Shown here: in pieces, positions 37,698 to 51,857 of the stretch
Layout of the letters: each line of letters opens with the position of its first letter
How positions within the stretch are numbered: the first letter of the stretch is position 1
DNA from: Diphasiastrum complanatum
Taxonomy: Eukaryota; Streptophyta; Lycopodiopsida; Lycopodiales; Lycopodiaceae
Assembly (NCBI GenBank): GCA_029204225.1
Contig: CM055107.1
Span: forward strand, 5,990,873-6,054,872
DNA: 64,000 nucleotides
Direction: 5' to 3'
The notes under the pieces: model-generated
Seen by the model: the letters and a program-made list of their open reading frames with translations, nothing else
What the model was told of the DNA's origin: nothing
Database searches by the model: none
Translations under genes and position numbers: made by a program

Positions 37698-38208
37698 AAA
37701 TCAAAGGTTATGAACCTCATTTGGATACTAAAACCTTGAAAAAGCATCAAGGGTTTCACTTATATCTAATAGATAGAAAACTAGAACACAATTCAACCTA
37801 TTTTGCATCTAATTGGCAAGAGTTTTTGAACACCACAGTAAAACTAGAAATAATTGATCTTCACATCCTGTCACACACGTGGAAAGTATAATACTTTGTT
37901 CAGATTCAGATCTATTCATTAGACACAAAAAATATCACATTCATCATTCATCAATTCCTTATTAAAGAACAAACTTGCCAAAATTACCATCTCTTGATAA
38001 TCTCTTGAAGTATGTACAAAATGAGCTCTCAATCCATATCAAATGATCTCGGATATGAGATTAGGTAGAGTGCCATTAGGGTAGACCCTAAACCCCTGGC
38101 TATCAAAGCCTTAGATCATGCATAATTACCCTCTTGGTAGATCGAGTCAACTGTCTTATGAAAGTAGGTGGCCGCCCTTATCAAAAATCCCAATCATCTA
38201 GGAACACC

Positions 38209-38400
38209 ATGATATAATTCACTTTAGAAAAATATTTATTTAACTAATTCCATTTCATTATGAACATGCAAAAAAAAAAAAAAAAACCTCATCATAATAT
38301 AATTCACTTTAGAAAAAAAAAATATAGCCTAATCATAATATAATTCACTTTAGAAATATATTTATTGAACTAATTTCATGTCATTATCAACATGCTAAAA
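38209..38400. repeat. Local repeats containing ATAATTCACTTTAGAAA
   Basis: Three copies of a unit starting (C)ATAATATAATTCACTTTAG occur at about 38210, 38293 and 38335. The first and third continue into a similar ATTTATT...CATTAT(G/C)AACATG tail. An A run lies at 38270-38286. Confidence 0.7.
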
Positions 38401-38423
38401 ACAAAAAACCAAAAAAAACAATT

Positions 38424-38771
38424 GTGTGGATAGTCCACGCAGAAGATATCCACGCATGGATATCTTTAACTTCCGGTCTGGTCTGGTGAACAAATTGAAA
38501 TTTGCATGGATAATCCACGCGTGGATTATCCACGCCAAAACTGCTTTCTGGCGCCGCCAACCTTCCCTTTCAAACAGTTGCCGGAATTTTCAAAATTCAA
38601 TTTTGCCCACGTTTTCGGCACCGTGTCAAAAAAACACCGGTGGACTGGTCGGGGGCGTGTTCAAAATTTTTTTGGCGTGAATAATCCACGCATGGATGTT
38701 CTACGCAAACAAAATTTTGAAAAATTGACTAAGTGTCGGGTCTCGTGTGGATACTCTGCGTGGATAATCAC
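38424..38771. repeat. Palindrome-rich repeat X, left copy
   Basis: It contains units based on GCGTGGATAATCCACGC at 38424-38440, 38445-38464, 38504-38535, 38675-38706 and 38745-38771. The third includes the 20-bp perfect palindrome ATAATCCACGCGTGGATTAT. Between units it is GC-richer than its surroundings. It borders the broken end of a minus-strand copia gag. Confidence 0.85.
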
Positions 38772-38779
38772 AGAGTTTT

Positions 38780-39420
38780 CTAGTTGTGAGTGCTTTGTCA
38801 TCTCCACCATCTTTCAATGAAAGTCTGTTGATCCTCAACATCTTATTCTCTTGCCTGCTTTCTTAAAAAATGAGAACACCTTGTAGTGTCTCCAAGGATG
38901 GAAGCTCCTCCCTGACAGCATAAGTCTGCACAATATTGTCAAACTCATCTCTAAGTTCATTCAGGACTACTTGAACAAGTTCAGTGTTCTTAAGAACATC
39001 TCCAATATCAGCTAACTCTTGATGAAGATCCTTTACTCTCATTACATATGATGAAGCACTCTCATCTACTCTCTGATAACTTAGAAAGATTTGGTTTCTA
39101 AGTGTAAGCAATTTAGAAGTATTCTTGATTTCATAGATTGTTTTTAGAGTGTCCCAAGCCTCCTTGGCAGTGGTGCATGTATTGATCTCTCTTAACACTT
39201 CATTTTTTACATTCATTTTTATAAAATGAAGGGCAATTCTGATTCTTTTGTTGAATGCTGCAGCTTCATTAGGTGCTGCAAGTTCTTCTTCAGCTCCACT
39301 CACAATGTCCATTACATCTTGTAGAACCAATAATGATTCCATTCTAATCTTCCACATTGCATAATTGGAAGATGTTATTCTCTCATTGTGCTCCAAGAAA
39401 TGTGAACCAGATGAAGACAT
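38780..39420 (-). pseudogene. Copia Gag, 5' half, inverted
   Basis: From ATG 39420 the minus strand reads MSSSGSHFLEHNERI, NYAMWKIRMESLL and KNTSKLLTLRNQIF, a copia Gag capsid region about 50% like that of the complete element at 7047. The main frame stops at 38863 after SLETLQGVLIF. Weaker homology continues in a shifted frame to about 38780 (ENKMLRINRLSLKDGGDD), matching the region before the basic stretch of the intact Gag. Nothing of the zinc knuckle or pol follows on this strand. The matching 3' half lies at 41620-43548 on the plus strand. Confidence 0.85.
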
Positions 39421-39538
39421 CTTCTCTATGAGAAATTCTAGTAATGACAAAGATGAAGTTGAAGAATGTTGCTTGCTATCTCAATCTAGGATCTAACACT
39501 GATGATGTTGATCCAACCTATGAAATCTAGCAATAGAA

Positions 39539-40082
39539 TGTGAGATCAACTCTCAACACAGAAAAACAATCTATCTTGAATTTGGATTTTGCTTCAATCA
39601 CAAAAATGAAGCACATGCATGAGTCTAAAACACCAAATCCTCATAATTCACAATATGGCAAAAGATGCCAAATCTCAACTACATCAAAGTGGCTAGAGTT
39701 CCTACAGTGGTGTTGCATGGAAAGTCCACTTAACTCAGTTAACTCAACTACTAAGATCCACATGTGTAACTGCATGCATGGATGTTGCATATACTGCATG
39801 TCAACTCATAAAATTGCCTAGACATGTGTAGATCACAGAAACCACTTTGCATGTTGCATGCGCTGATTGCATGTGGCTTGCATGCATACAGAATGACATT
39901 GCATGCTATGTAAACTTTGCATGACATCAAATTTGAATATACCTAACTCAAACTTGACCTATTCTAGAAGGTTATGTGCTCAATTCACATACCTTTTATG
40001 TACAACATAATTTACAATGGAAATAACCATGGACATGGCCCCAAAACTCGAGATAGGAAGATATTTTTTACTAATCTTCACA
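39539..40082 (-). repeat. Copia LTR, inverted 5' copy
   Basis: On the minus strand it starts TGTGAAGATTAGTAAAAAATA at 40082 and ends GATCTCACA at 39539, giving about 544 bp. It matches the plus-strand LTR beginning at 43604 over about 450 bp. It is rich in CATGCA motifs. Confidence 0.85.
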
Positions 40083-41276
<1,194 letters not shown>

Positions 41277-41556
41277 AATATCCACGCAAAAGACTAGCCT
41301 TTTTTATTTAATTTTTACTATGGTGTGGATAATCCACGCGTGGATTATTTATGCGAAATTAGAATTCCTATTTCTGGCTCCGGGTGTCGGAGGTTTGCTC
41401 GGCTGCCAGTAGTCGGACTTGGCGTGGATAATCCATGCATTTTGAATTTCATGACATCCGGCCGATCTACTACCGGAAATGACATTTGTGTGGAACATCC
41501 ATGCGTGGATAATCCACACGCTTGTATCCACGCCAATCCACGGCTATATCCACGCG
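41277..41556. repeat. Palindrome-rich repeat X, right copy
   Basis: Units of the GCGTGGATAATCCACGC type occur at 41277-41287 (half), 41323-41355, 41422-41439, 41488-41521 and 41525-41556. The second shares the core AATCCACGCGTGGATTAT with the left copy. It lies just before the 3' half of the split copia element. Confidence 0.85.
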
Positions 41557-41619
41557 AATTTCTTTTTGCCTGCGTGTCCTCCTTTGTATTGTGCATGGAT
41601 ATTTGCTATATGTCTTCTT

Positions 41620-43548
41620 GTGACTCTTCATCAGAGACAAGTCAAGAGGCAAGGGCAAAGGTAAACAACACTTCAAGAAGGACAAAGCCAAAGAAGGTGG
41701 TGAGGATTAGTCCTCACAAGATGCAACATCCAATGGCAAGAAGTTGTCAAAGATCAAGTGTTTTTTCTATGGCAAGAAGGACACTATGCATCAGACTGTT
41801 TTAAGAAGAAGAACCAATCTAAGCAAGCTAACCTTACTAATGAGAATGAGTGTGAGGGTGTTGAGAGTGAAAGAGGGGATTCTTTAATGATGTCTAGTTT
41901 ATCATCTTTTCCTTTCAAGAATGAAGAGATCTGGTGGATAGATAGTGGGGCTAGTTCCCATATGTCTAGTTCTAGAAATTCTTTCATAAATCTCATGCCA
42001 TATCTAGGTGCAAAAAGATCAATCTATGCTGCTAACTTCCTATCATGCACTTTTCATATCAGATGAAGGATGTCCAAGAAGCACTTCAATCCAAGAAGTG
42101 GATTAAAGCAATGACTCAAGAGTTTGAAGCCTTGACATCAAACAACACATGGGAGCTTGTGGAGCCACCAAACAACATGCATGTGATTGGATGTAAGTGG
42201 GTTTTCAAAATCAAGTATAATCATGATGGATCTATCAATAAGTATAAAGCAAGACTTTGTGCCAAAGGCTACTCACAAATCAAAGGTCTTGACTATGAAG
42301 ACACCTTTGCACTAGTTGCAAAAATGGTACCAATCAGAATACTCATATCTCTTGCATGTTTTCACGATTGAAAAATGTTCCAGCTTGATGTTTCCAATGA
42401 CTTTCTCAATGGTTACCTTGAGGAGAAGATTTACATGGAGCAGCCTCCAGGTTTTGTGAAGGAAGGTGATGAATCAAAAGTTTGTCTTTTGTTCAAAAGT
42501 CTTTATGGACTGAAACAGGCACCAAGGTCTTGGTATGCAAGGCTCAACTCCCATCTCATATCACTCGGATTTTGTCTTAGTGAATATGATCCCTCTTTGT
42601 ATTATAAGTTTGTAGATAACTTTGTAGTTATTCTTCTCATCTATGTTGATGATATCATACTTTGTGGAAATAATGAGAAACTAGTTGAAGAAACTAGGCA
42701 TGCACTTGGTAGTGAGTTTAAGATGCAGGACTTAGGAGTTCTTCACTATATTTTAGGCCTTGAAATAGATTTTTGGAAAGGTCAACCTTTATTTTGGTCA
42801 AAGTAGATATGCACTTTCCATGCTCAAGAAATTCTAGATGGAAAATTGTAAAGGCACAGATACACCTATGGAGCACATTGTAAAAGTTCCTATGAAAGAT
42901 GATGAAAAATCCTTCGTGGACATCACTCTTTATAGGAGTCTTATTGGCTCACTTACATGGTTAACAGTGACTAGACTGATCTAAGCTTTAGTGTGCATAA
43001 GTTAAGTCAACACATGCAGGAAGTTGGCTAAAAGAATCTTGAGGTACATATCTTCTACCGTGGATTATGGATTATTCTACAAAGGAGAAGTTCTGGCTTT
43101 GATTGCTTTTTTAGATTCAGATTTTGCAGGAGACAGGTTGGATAGAAAATCCACAAGTGCTTACACGATTTTTCTTGGAGGAAACTTAGTTTCTTGGGTA
43201 TCAAAAAAGCAAGCAACTATATCCTTATCATCTTGTGAAGCTAAGTACAAATCTCTTACAACCACAACAAAGGAGGTTTTATGGATCAAAAGACTACTTT
43301 TGGAGCTAAAGTGTTATGCAGATGAAGATCTTCCAATTATCAAGAATGATAACATCTCGGCTCAGGCTCTTGCAAACAATCTTGTTTTCCATGCAAGGAG
43401 CAAACACATCGAGGTAGCTCATCATTTTGTAAGAGAAAAAGTCAATTGGGAGAGAGATCTTATTGGAGCATGTTGGATCTTCGAATTGTGTTGCAGATCT
43501 TCTCACCAAGCCATTACTCAAGAATGTCTTTATCAAGATGAGGTCTAA
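41620..43548 (+). pseudogene. Copia 3' half: knuckle, protease, RT, RNase H (integrase deleted)
   Basis: It starts in the Lys/Gly-rich end of Gag near 41640, then a frameshifted zinc knuckle (CFFYGKKGHYASDC when frames are followed, about 41760-41800). Protease IDSGASSHM follows near 41940. Sequence then jumps to the start of RT at about 42060 (VQEALQSKKWIKAM), so integrase is deleted. RT spans 42060-42790 with LKQAPRSWYARLNS and YVDDIILCG. It is broken by a TGA at 42369-42371 and frameshifts near 42790. RNase H lies at 43024-43548 with DSDFAGD and SSCEAKYKS, and ends in a shifted tail. It is the same subfamily as 2608-3308. Confidence 0.9.
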
Positions 43549-43594
43549 CCTTGGCCTAATTTCAAAGTCTATGTTTGATAGGAACATATATTTT

Positions 43595-44056
43595 AAGGAG
43601 GAGTGTGAAGATTAGTAAAAAATATCTTCCTATCTCGAGTTTTGGGGCCATGTCCATGGTTATTTCCATTGTAAACTATGTTGTACATAAAAGGTATGTT
43701 TGAGCACATAACCTTCTAGAATAAGTCGAGTTTGAGTTAGGTAGATTCAAATTTGATGTCATGCAAAAGTTTAGGTAGCATGCAATGTCATTCTATATGC
43801 ATGCAAGCCACATGCAATCAGTGCATGCAACATGCAAAGTGGTTTCTGTGATCTACACATGTATAGGCAATTTTATGAGTTGACATGCAATATATGCAAC
43901 ATCCATGCATGCAGTTACACATGTGGATCCTTAGTAGTTGAGTTAACTGAGTTAAGTAGACTTTCCATGCAACACCACTGTAGGAACTCGAGCCACTTTG
44001 ATGTAGGGGAGATTTGGCATCTTTTACCATATTGTGAATGGTGTTTTGGACTCATT
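43595..44056 (+). repeat. Copia 3' LTR with polypurine tract, truncated
   Basis: AAGGAGGAG (43595-43603) abuts TGTGAAGATTAG at 43604. The LTR matches the inverted copy (40082 leftward) to about 44056 and then diverges, so the 3' end appears replaced. Nine or so CATGCA motifs lie between 43755 and 43975. Confidence 0.85.
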
Positions 44057-44701
44057 CTCTCTCTATCCGAGTATTCTAGTGCTATTTTTCTCTCTCTACT
44101 CGAAAGCGGGCTGTTTTTCTTATACAGAGCATTAGAATTATTTCTGACATTGAATCCTCATAGGGAGAAGTTAGTTTTTTCAGTCTGTTGTATGCCATTG
44201 TGCTCTTGCCTTAGATTTTTCAAGTAATCTGTTCTTTGATCAATGTTGTGCAATCACAACACCTCAGTAAATCATGAAGGGTGTGTGGTGAAGTTCACAT
44301 GGGCTAAAAACTTCACACTTATTTAAATAATTGTGCTCCATGGCACTTATTAGCCTAAGGCCCAATGTTGGACTCACACGCGCAAGATGCCAACTGGTCG
44401 CCTATTTCTAATACTTTTGACTCTCTACTTCTGTTGTGTAGTGTTTGGGCTTATTGTAGAGGGTTTCACATATTCTTTAATATGCTGTTACCTTTATGAT
44501 ATCAGAGCGATCTGTTATACCAAAGCTCTAATACTTGATATCTCTCACGATATCAAATCGATATCATTAGATACTTTTCACAGTATTATATTCTTCAATA
44601 GTGGTATCAAATTTCAGTATCATAGAGTTGATTTCCAATTGTAGCGCAGCACAATATCTCTATCTTAACGTCATCGATATATTGACAGACTAAAGTTCTA
44701 G
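44057..44701 (+). mobile_element. Probable LTR and primer region of another copia element
   Basis: A primer-like TGATATCAGAGCGA at 44497-44510 precedes the gag below, so the sequence to its left is probably its LTR. A 35-bp part, CTTATTTAAATAATTGTGCT onward (44318), recurs at 45406. Exact ends are unclear. Confidence 0.45.
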
Positions 44702-45440
<739 letters not shown>

Positions 45441-45519
45441 TATCAATCTAAGAAGATTAACAAGGGTGTGGACTCAACCAAACAGACTCACTTATGGATC
45501 TACAAATTTTGTTCCTAAG

Positions 45520-46490
45520 GATCCGACTATCATCAAAGAAGAAATGGAATAATCTGATGCAAACTTACGGAGATATGCTATGGATAGAGAGTATCAATCT
45601 CTTTTAAAGAATCACACATGGACACTTGTGAATTGACCATTGGAAAGAACACTATTGATTGTATAAGATTCTTCAAGAGAAGTAATTGGCCATTTTTTTA
45701 TTACTATTACATCATATGTTGATGATTGTTTACTCCTCAATAATAACATCAAGCTAATAAAAGATGCCAAGGGAATGGTGTCAAAGGAATTTGAGTTAAC
45801 TGATTTTTGAGAGGCACCCTTCTATAATCTATAGAGACAAGAAAAATAGACTAATCTTTAGTCAAGAAAGGTACATTCATAATATTCTTCACAAGTACAA
45901 ATTCTTGAATTACAAGCCTGTAAACTTTTCTATGAATCCCAGATTGGAGCTGTCGACAGAGCAATGTCTACAGACTGAGGTAGAAAAAGAGCAAATGATG
46001 GACTTCCCTTATCATTTAGTGAGAAGTTCTCCAATGTAAGCCTGGCCGGATATTGCTTATGTCATCAACACATTGAGCGAGTCATAAGATAACTACAAGC
46101 AACCAAGGATCTATGCATTTGCTATGGTGGATCTAATACAAACTTAGTGAACAATGATCAAATGCAAATTAGGAAAGGGATGTGGAGACAAGGAGGTCTA
46201 CAACCTACTTTGTCTTTTTGTCTCAATAAAGATTCTATCTCATGAAATAGTAGAAAACAAACTTCTAGAGCCTTGTTCTCCACAAAATTTGAATATATTG
46301 ATGCAACTCAAGCTACTAAAGAGACAATTCGATTAAGGCACCTACTATCTGACATAGGACTTGTACAATGCAGTCCAACTTCATTGTTTTGTGACAATTT
46401 AACTACAATAGCATTGTCACTATATCCTAGATTTCATTCTAAGAGTAAGCATATAGAATTGAAGTATCATTATGTCAGAGAAAAGTGTTG
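45520..46490 (+). pseudogene. Copia RT and RNase H relic, third family
   Basis: Heavily decayed. The RT start (REYQSLLKNHTWTLV) lies near 45590, TSYVDDCLLLNN, the YVDD box, near 45715, and PDIAYVINTLSES near 46050. The RNase H end at about 46255-46490 has SRALFSTKFEYIDATQATKE, CDNLTTIALS and FHSKSKHIELKYHYVREK. Integrase and protease are missing and there are many stops. Confidence 0.8.
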
Positions 46491-47969
46491 AATAAAGAAG
46501 TTTTTATTTTATGTTGTAGGTCAAAGTTCTTGATCACAAATGTTTTAACTAAGACAATAAATTTTGCAAATTGTAAACCAATAGGAAGGCTACTAAAATG
46601 AGGATAGGAACAACACATAAAGAGACTAGTGGGAGCCAAACCACCCATCCAACTGAGATGTATATGAACACCTCACCCACCCCCGAGCCATGGCAAGTGA
46701 ATACCTAAGGAGAGAAGAGAAATCTGGCAATCAAGCTTACAATGGAGGAGGGCGTGTCCCTACCCGTGTACATAGGGGTAAGAAGCTTGTGCATGCACCC
46801 ATGCAACCTCCCATGTCGTCCATTTAATCATAGGTCACACGTCCCATGCTATTCTCATGCATATGACTTTCACAAGCCATGCACTGCTCGACATGTCTCA
46901 ATAGGAGTGCATGGGTCCTCTCAAGGTTATTAGTTACAAATTGGCTGACATGGATTTAAATCGAGGTGTAACCAACAATCTCGAATATTGGAGGGCCGAT
47001 CTAGCATATTAGGACTATTCCAAATCCTTAGCTGAATATCTCCGTAGCACAAATCATCTCAAAATTTGTACAATATTGAATTTGAAGATTAAACACCATG
47101 CTCATGCTTTGTCGTGCTACATTGCCTATTACAATTCTGGCTTCTATATATCTACCCCTTTGCAAAACCTTATCTCTATCCCTATGTCTGCTCCATCGAC
47201 TCCAACAAAAGAGCTCTCCCATTTGACCCACTTGATGACTCCATGGCGTGAAGACACACACAAGCTATACATGATAATGGAACATCAAAAGGTGATGATC
47301 AATGCTCAATAAGTGACTATCCAACAACTAGAATTTTTCATTAACAATGTCAAGAAAAAAGTTCCAAAGATCAACGAATTAATAACACCAACACAAAGGG
47401 TCCAAGAAAGAGAATTCAAAGAGCACCACAAGGAGGCTCAATCATGAGCATACATCCTTAAACGTCCAAGTAAATCCAGTGCTCATGTCTCTTTCATCTC
47501 TACTACATTCACTAAGAGTCAATTGCAAGAGAAAAAGGCCCTTAATATCCATATGAGAGTTCATGATGCTCTTGGAGAAGCCAAAAAAAATCTAAACCAA
47601 ACCTCTAGCACCAAAACAAAGATTTGGACATAGCTTGGCATACCACGAAAGACGTTAGTACTTGTCTTACACTTCACTTCGTTGGAGTCTAGACGAGATG
47701 TGCTACGACATTGATCTAGACTAAAAGATACTGAGATCATTTTGAATGAAGATCTTACTTTGTATAAGTTGTGAAACACTAAAAAGCCCTTCAAGAAGCA
47801 AACGCTACCTATAGACGCGTGATCTACAGAGATGGTAACATTCATTTTGTTTAGAACAAACAAAAGCATATAGCTAATAATGAGATCGGAGAATTGAATC
47901 TCAGTTAGAGTCAAAATTCAAAAAATGAAGAGTTTTCTAGTTAAACTTGTAAATACAAAATCAGTTTGG

Positions 47970-47970
<1 letters not shown>
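46491..47970. other. Unassigned sequence
   Basis: GTGGGAGCC at 46630 could be the purine tract of the copia relic. No other feature recognised. Minus and plus ORFs of 60-117 codons have no motifs. Confidence 0.35.

Positions 47971-48045
<75 letters not shown>
47971..48045. repeat. (CT)n microsatellite, 75 bp
   Basis: Perfect dinucleotide run. Confidence 0.98.
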
Positions 48046-48049
<4 letters not shown>

Positions 48050-48191
48050 TCATCATCGGATTATAGATAATTTGAAAGTTTTAGTATTGTGATAAGTTTG
48101 TTTCGATGACTTTGATGCCTCTAGTTACCATCATACTTGGATGTACTTTTTTTTGTCTTATATGACTTATGTGAGGGATAAAACATAAATA

Positions 48192-48305
<114 letters not shown>

Positions 48306-50045
48306 TAGCTTGGTCACATGAGTGTTTTTATTCTTGCGATGTTAGGTAGGTCACATGAATGTTTTTATTGGTTGGTTTTACAATATTGGCCCCATGAGAC
48401 TCAGGTGGTCATAACTTCAGTGACCTTGTAAAGCATCAAACCAAAAATTTTAGTGTGTTTTGAGGAACGCTTAAATGGCACAAATGTGCTTGTCCAAAAA
48501 TAGACATCATTGAATGAATCCTACAAATGTGTAAAGTGCATTTACTATAAATATTAAATAACAAAAGTACCTTACACATTTGTACAAATCCAGGACTCAT
48601 TAAACAAAACGTTCTCAAACTTTTTAAAAATAGTACAAAATTATGACTAAATGTTTCAAAGGGCTTTATGCATTGGGCCTTCTAGACCCTTAGGGCTCCC
48701 TAGGGATGGAGGCCCGGCCCCCCCTTAGTGGGAAAGACCCTCAAACGTGCCCTTCCCTTATACTAGCTACCACACCAAACTAGAAGGGTACAACCAAATA
48801 CCATCATCAAAACTCTCTCTCTCTCTCTCTCTCTCCCTCTCTCTCCAAGTTGTTAGGTACATGAAAAATAAACGTGAATCCAACTACACCCACCGCCACC
48901 AATAAACAACAACGTATTTTGGGACGCCTTTTTTCCTTTCTTGCCTCGCTTCCTTCTTTATTTCGTTTCTCGGCTTTATTTTCTTTTTTTTGGGTCTCTT
49001 CGCGTCATCGGCTTCAGAGGATGAAATTGCTGGAAGCCAGAAATGCATGCCTGTACCGTTCTTGCTTCCGATCCATGGAGCATGTCATCATGCGCCTCTA
49101 GCTAGATTTCGTTTTTGGTTTTGATCAGAGAGTGATGGGGAAATGGGTAGTGGGCTGTTGCAGCTAATTGATTGATTTAATTGACGATATTTGATCTAGG
49201 ATGAGCACAAAAGGATGCGAATTTGTTCTGGTGTTGCAGTTGATTGCTTGATCGATCGATGGATTGACTGATAGTATTTTGAGGGTGAGGTTAAAACGAT
49301 GCCAAATTTTTTGGTGTTGCAGCTCCTTGCTTGAATATCGATAGAGCGTGAGGATAACAAATTGCATGCCGATGTCAATGTTAGATTATAAGAGTATGTG
49401 TATCTGCTACATTTGCAATGGTTGAAGCCGTATTATCGCAGGAGAGATTGAACTTTGTTGGGCAATCCGTGCTGATCATGATGGCATACTGAAAGAAGGC
49501 AGTCAATTGGATATGCATTTGTGCAGCCAAACGCTCTATTGATTGTCACGACATAGCCGTTCATACTAGGCTGGACCGGCAGTTGGAATCTGCTAGTATT
49601 CAGCGAGTTTACACTTGTTTTCACCAATTTGATTTGGAACAGAAAAACACGGAACCTGATGTTTCCTGATTCAAGAAAGGAATCAACATTTCGTTTTTTA
49701 AGCGGGGCAATTTGAACGGAATCTGAGATTTCCGTATTCAGAAAATAGATTACAAGAGTTTAATCTTGAGAGTACCTGAACCTTAGATTTCGTTGATTTG
49801 GGGAAAGAATTGCTTAGAAAAAGTACAGCATTTGCAAACGCGTGGCAGTCAGCTTAAGACACAAATTTCTTTATTCAATAACATGTTTGATGCTAGTAAT
49901 GGAAGATTGACAGAAAGACAAAGCTGATAGTTGTGGCAAACTAAAGAGAATCTCGAGGTCATGCAAATTACTTGTTCGTCTGGTAAACTATCAGGAAAAG
50001 CATTTAAGATTGCCTTGCCATTTATCCTTTTAAAGGTTCGACATC
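48306..50045 (+). promoter_or_regulatory. Upstream region of the TBL gene
   Basis: No other gene found here. It includes a CT-rich run at 48813-48845, a common feature of plant 5' regions, and ORFs (such as 48874-49101) that look accidental. The last roughly 40 bases before the TBL ATG are conserved in the partial copy at 63160. The transcription start was not located. Confidence 0.35.
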
Positions 50046-51813
50046 ATGCATCGCACGAACAGTGAGTGCATCCACAAGAGCTCTACGAAAACGTGTCAGT
50101 TTCTTTGCTGCGTCCTACAACTCCCTTCTTCACACGTTCTTCAGGTTTGCAAGAGTTACAAGCTAGTTATTTTAAGCCTGATAACCATTTTCCTTTGCTT
50201 TTTCTACTTTGATGCGAAGCTCTCGCCCACCGCTTTGTTACTCCAAAGTGCAGCTGGTGTCTCCAAGTCTGCCTCGAATCTTCTGACTACAACTCTACAC
50301 GATGGTGCAGAGAGTCTCCATCACGTTCCAAATCTAGGATGCGAAACTTTCTTGGCTGATGGTAAATGCTCAAAAGAAACCAGCGTAGTGCAAAACAAAT
50401 TGGAAAATTCTCCACGAAATACTATCGACGTCATATCTCGTTCTTTTAATTTAACTTCACAAATATCTGATGAAAAAGGTAGACAAGTGGCGGAAAGTGA
50501 GAAGCAGAAGCATGACGCAATTTTCCCATCGGATCAACGCCTGACCAAGCCCATAAAAGAGAGCGGCGAACGATTAAGTCGGTTCCATGTTCACACTGAT
50601 TCTATTGATGATCACAGAATCCATCCAGTCAGAGCTCAACCGTCAGAAAAGACTAAGAATGAACATTTTATTGAGAATAGAGATTCCAAAATAAAAGCTG
50701 ATCAGTTTCTGTCAGATGAGGACAAAGATGGGAGCAGTATGGGCAAACATAGCGTTCCACTGCAAAATGCAAAAGCTTGTGACGTTTCAAAAGGTAGGTG
50801 GGTACCAGATGAATCCTATCCACTCTACAGATCAGAAGAATGCCCGTTTATAGACGGCGGCTTCCGTTGCCAAGAAAATGGACGCCCTGATTCGAATTAC
50901 TTGAAATGGCGCTGGCAACCTTCACAATGCAATATACCAAGGTTGTCTTCCAAGACTACGAATACTTCTCTTGAATTTTACGATGAGCAGGCGTTTGGAC
51001 ATAAATCGAAGTTTTTGTTTCTACTTTGGCAAGTCTTAGATTGCGTTTCCAGGTTGCAAATGTAGGGTTCTTTTTCAAGGTCAGATTCCTATAATTTTTC
51101 TCTTTGACAGGTTCAATGCAAGGGATATGCTGCAGAGGATACGAGGAAAAAGAGTAGTGTATGTCGGTGACTCCATAGGGCGAAACCATTGGGAGTCTCT
51201 GGTTTGCATGCTAGCTCAAGCTGTGAAAAACAAAAGCCGCATTTACGAAGAAAATGGAAGCCCAATCACGAAGCATAGAGGTTTCCTCTCCCTCCGCTTC
51301 ACTGACTACAATTGCACGATCGAGTACCACAGGTCGCCGTTTCTTGTTCCTCAGACTCATCCTCCACGAGGCACTCCAAAGATTGTCAGAAGCGTACTAC
51401 TCGTTGACACAATCGAGTGGACGTCTTCCAGATGGAGAGGAGCTGACATTCTGATCTTCAATTCTGGGCACTGGTGGAATTATGAGAAGACTTTGAGAAA
51501 GTACAAATCTCTTACACGACCTTCCAATTAATTACTGAACACGGATGTGCGTGCTTGCGCTGTCCTGTGCATTGTTTAGAATATACAAGCTCAAACGTTT
51601 GTAGCCGAAGTCCTGATAATTGGGAAGTGGTGTGCAGGGGTTGCTATTTCCAAGAGGGTTCTACGGTGAACCTGACAATGGATGTGGGAGAGGCTTTCAA
51701 AAGTGCTATCAGCACGTTGGCAAACTGGGTGGATAAAAATGTAGATCCCCAAAAAGCTCAAGTATTCTTCCGCAGCTACGCGCCTGTTCACTTTAGGTGA
51801 AAATACTGATGTC

Positions 51814-51857
<44 letters not shown>

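Noticed and set aside
44318-44322. CTTAT as a target duplication of the 38-44 kb copia element
   Set aside because: The 3' LTR diverges from the 5' copy at about 44056, so the apparent end at 44317 is not supported and the match may be chance.
51541-51637. Exon extension of TBL between 51501 and 51637
   Set aside because: The frame stops at 51531 and the GT at 51501 with AG at 51637 gives the family-typical join into GCYFQEG.
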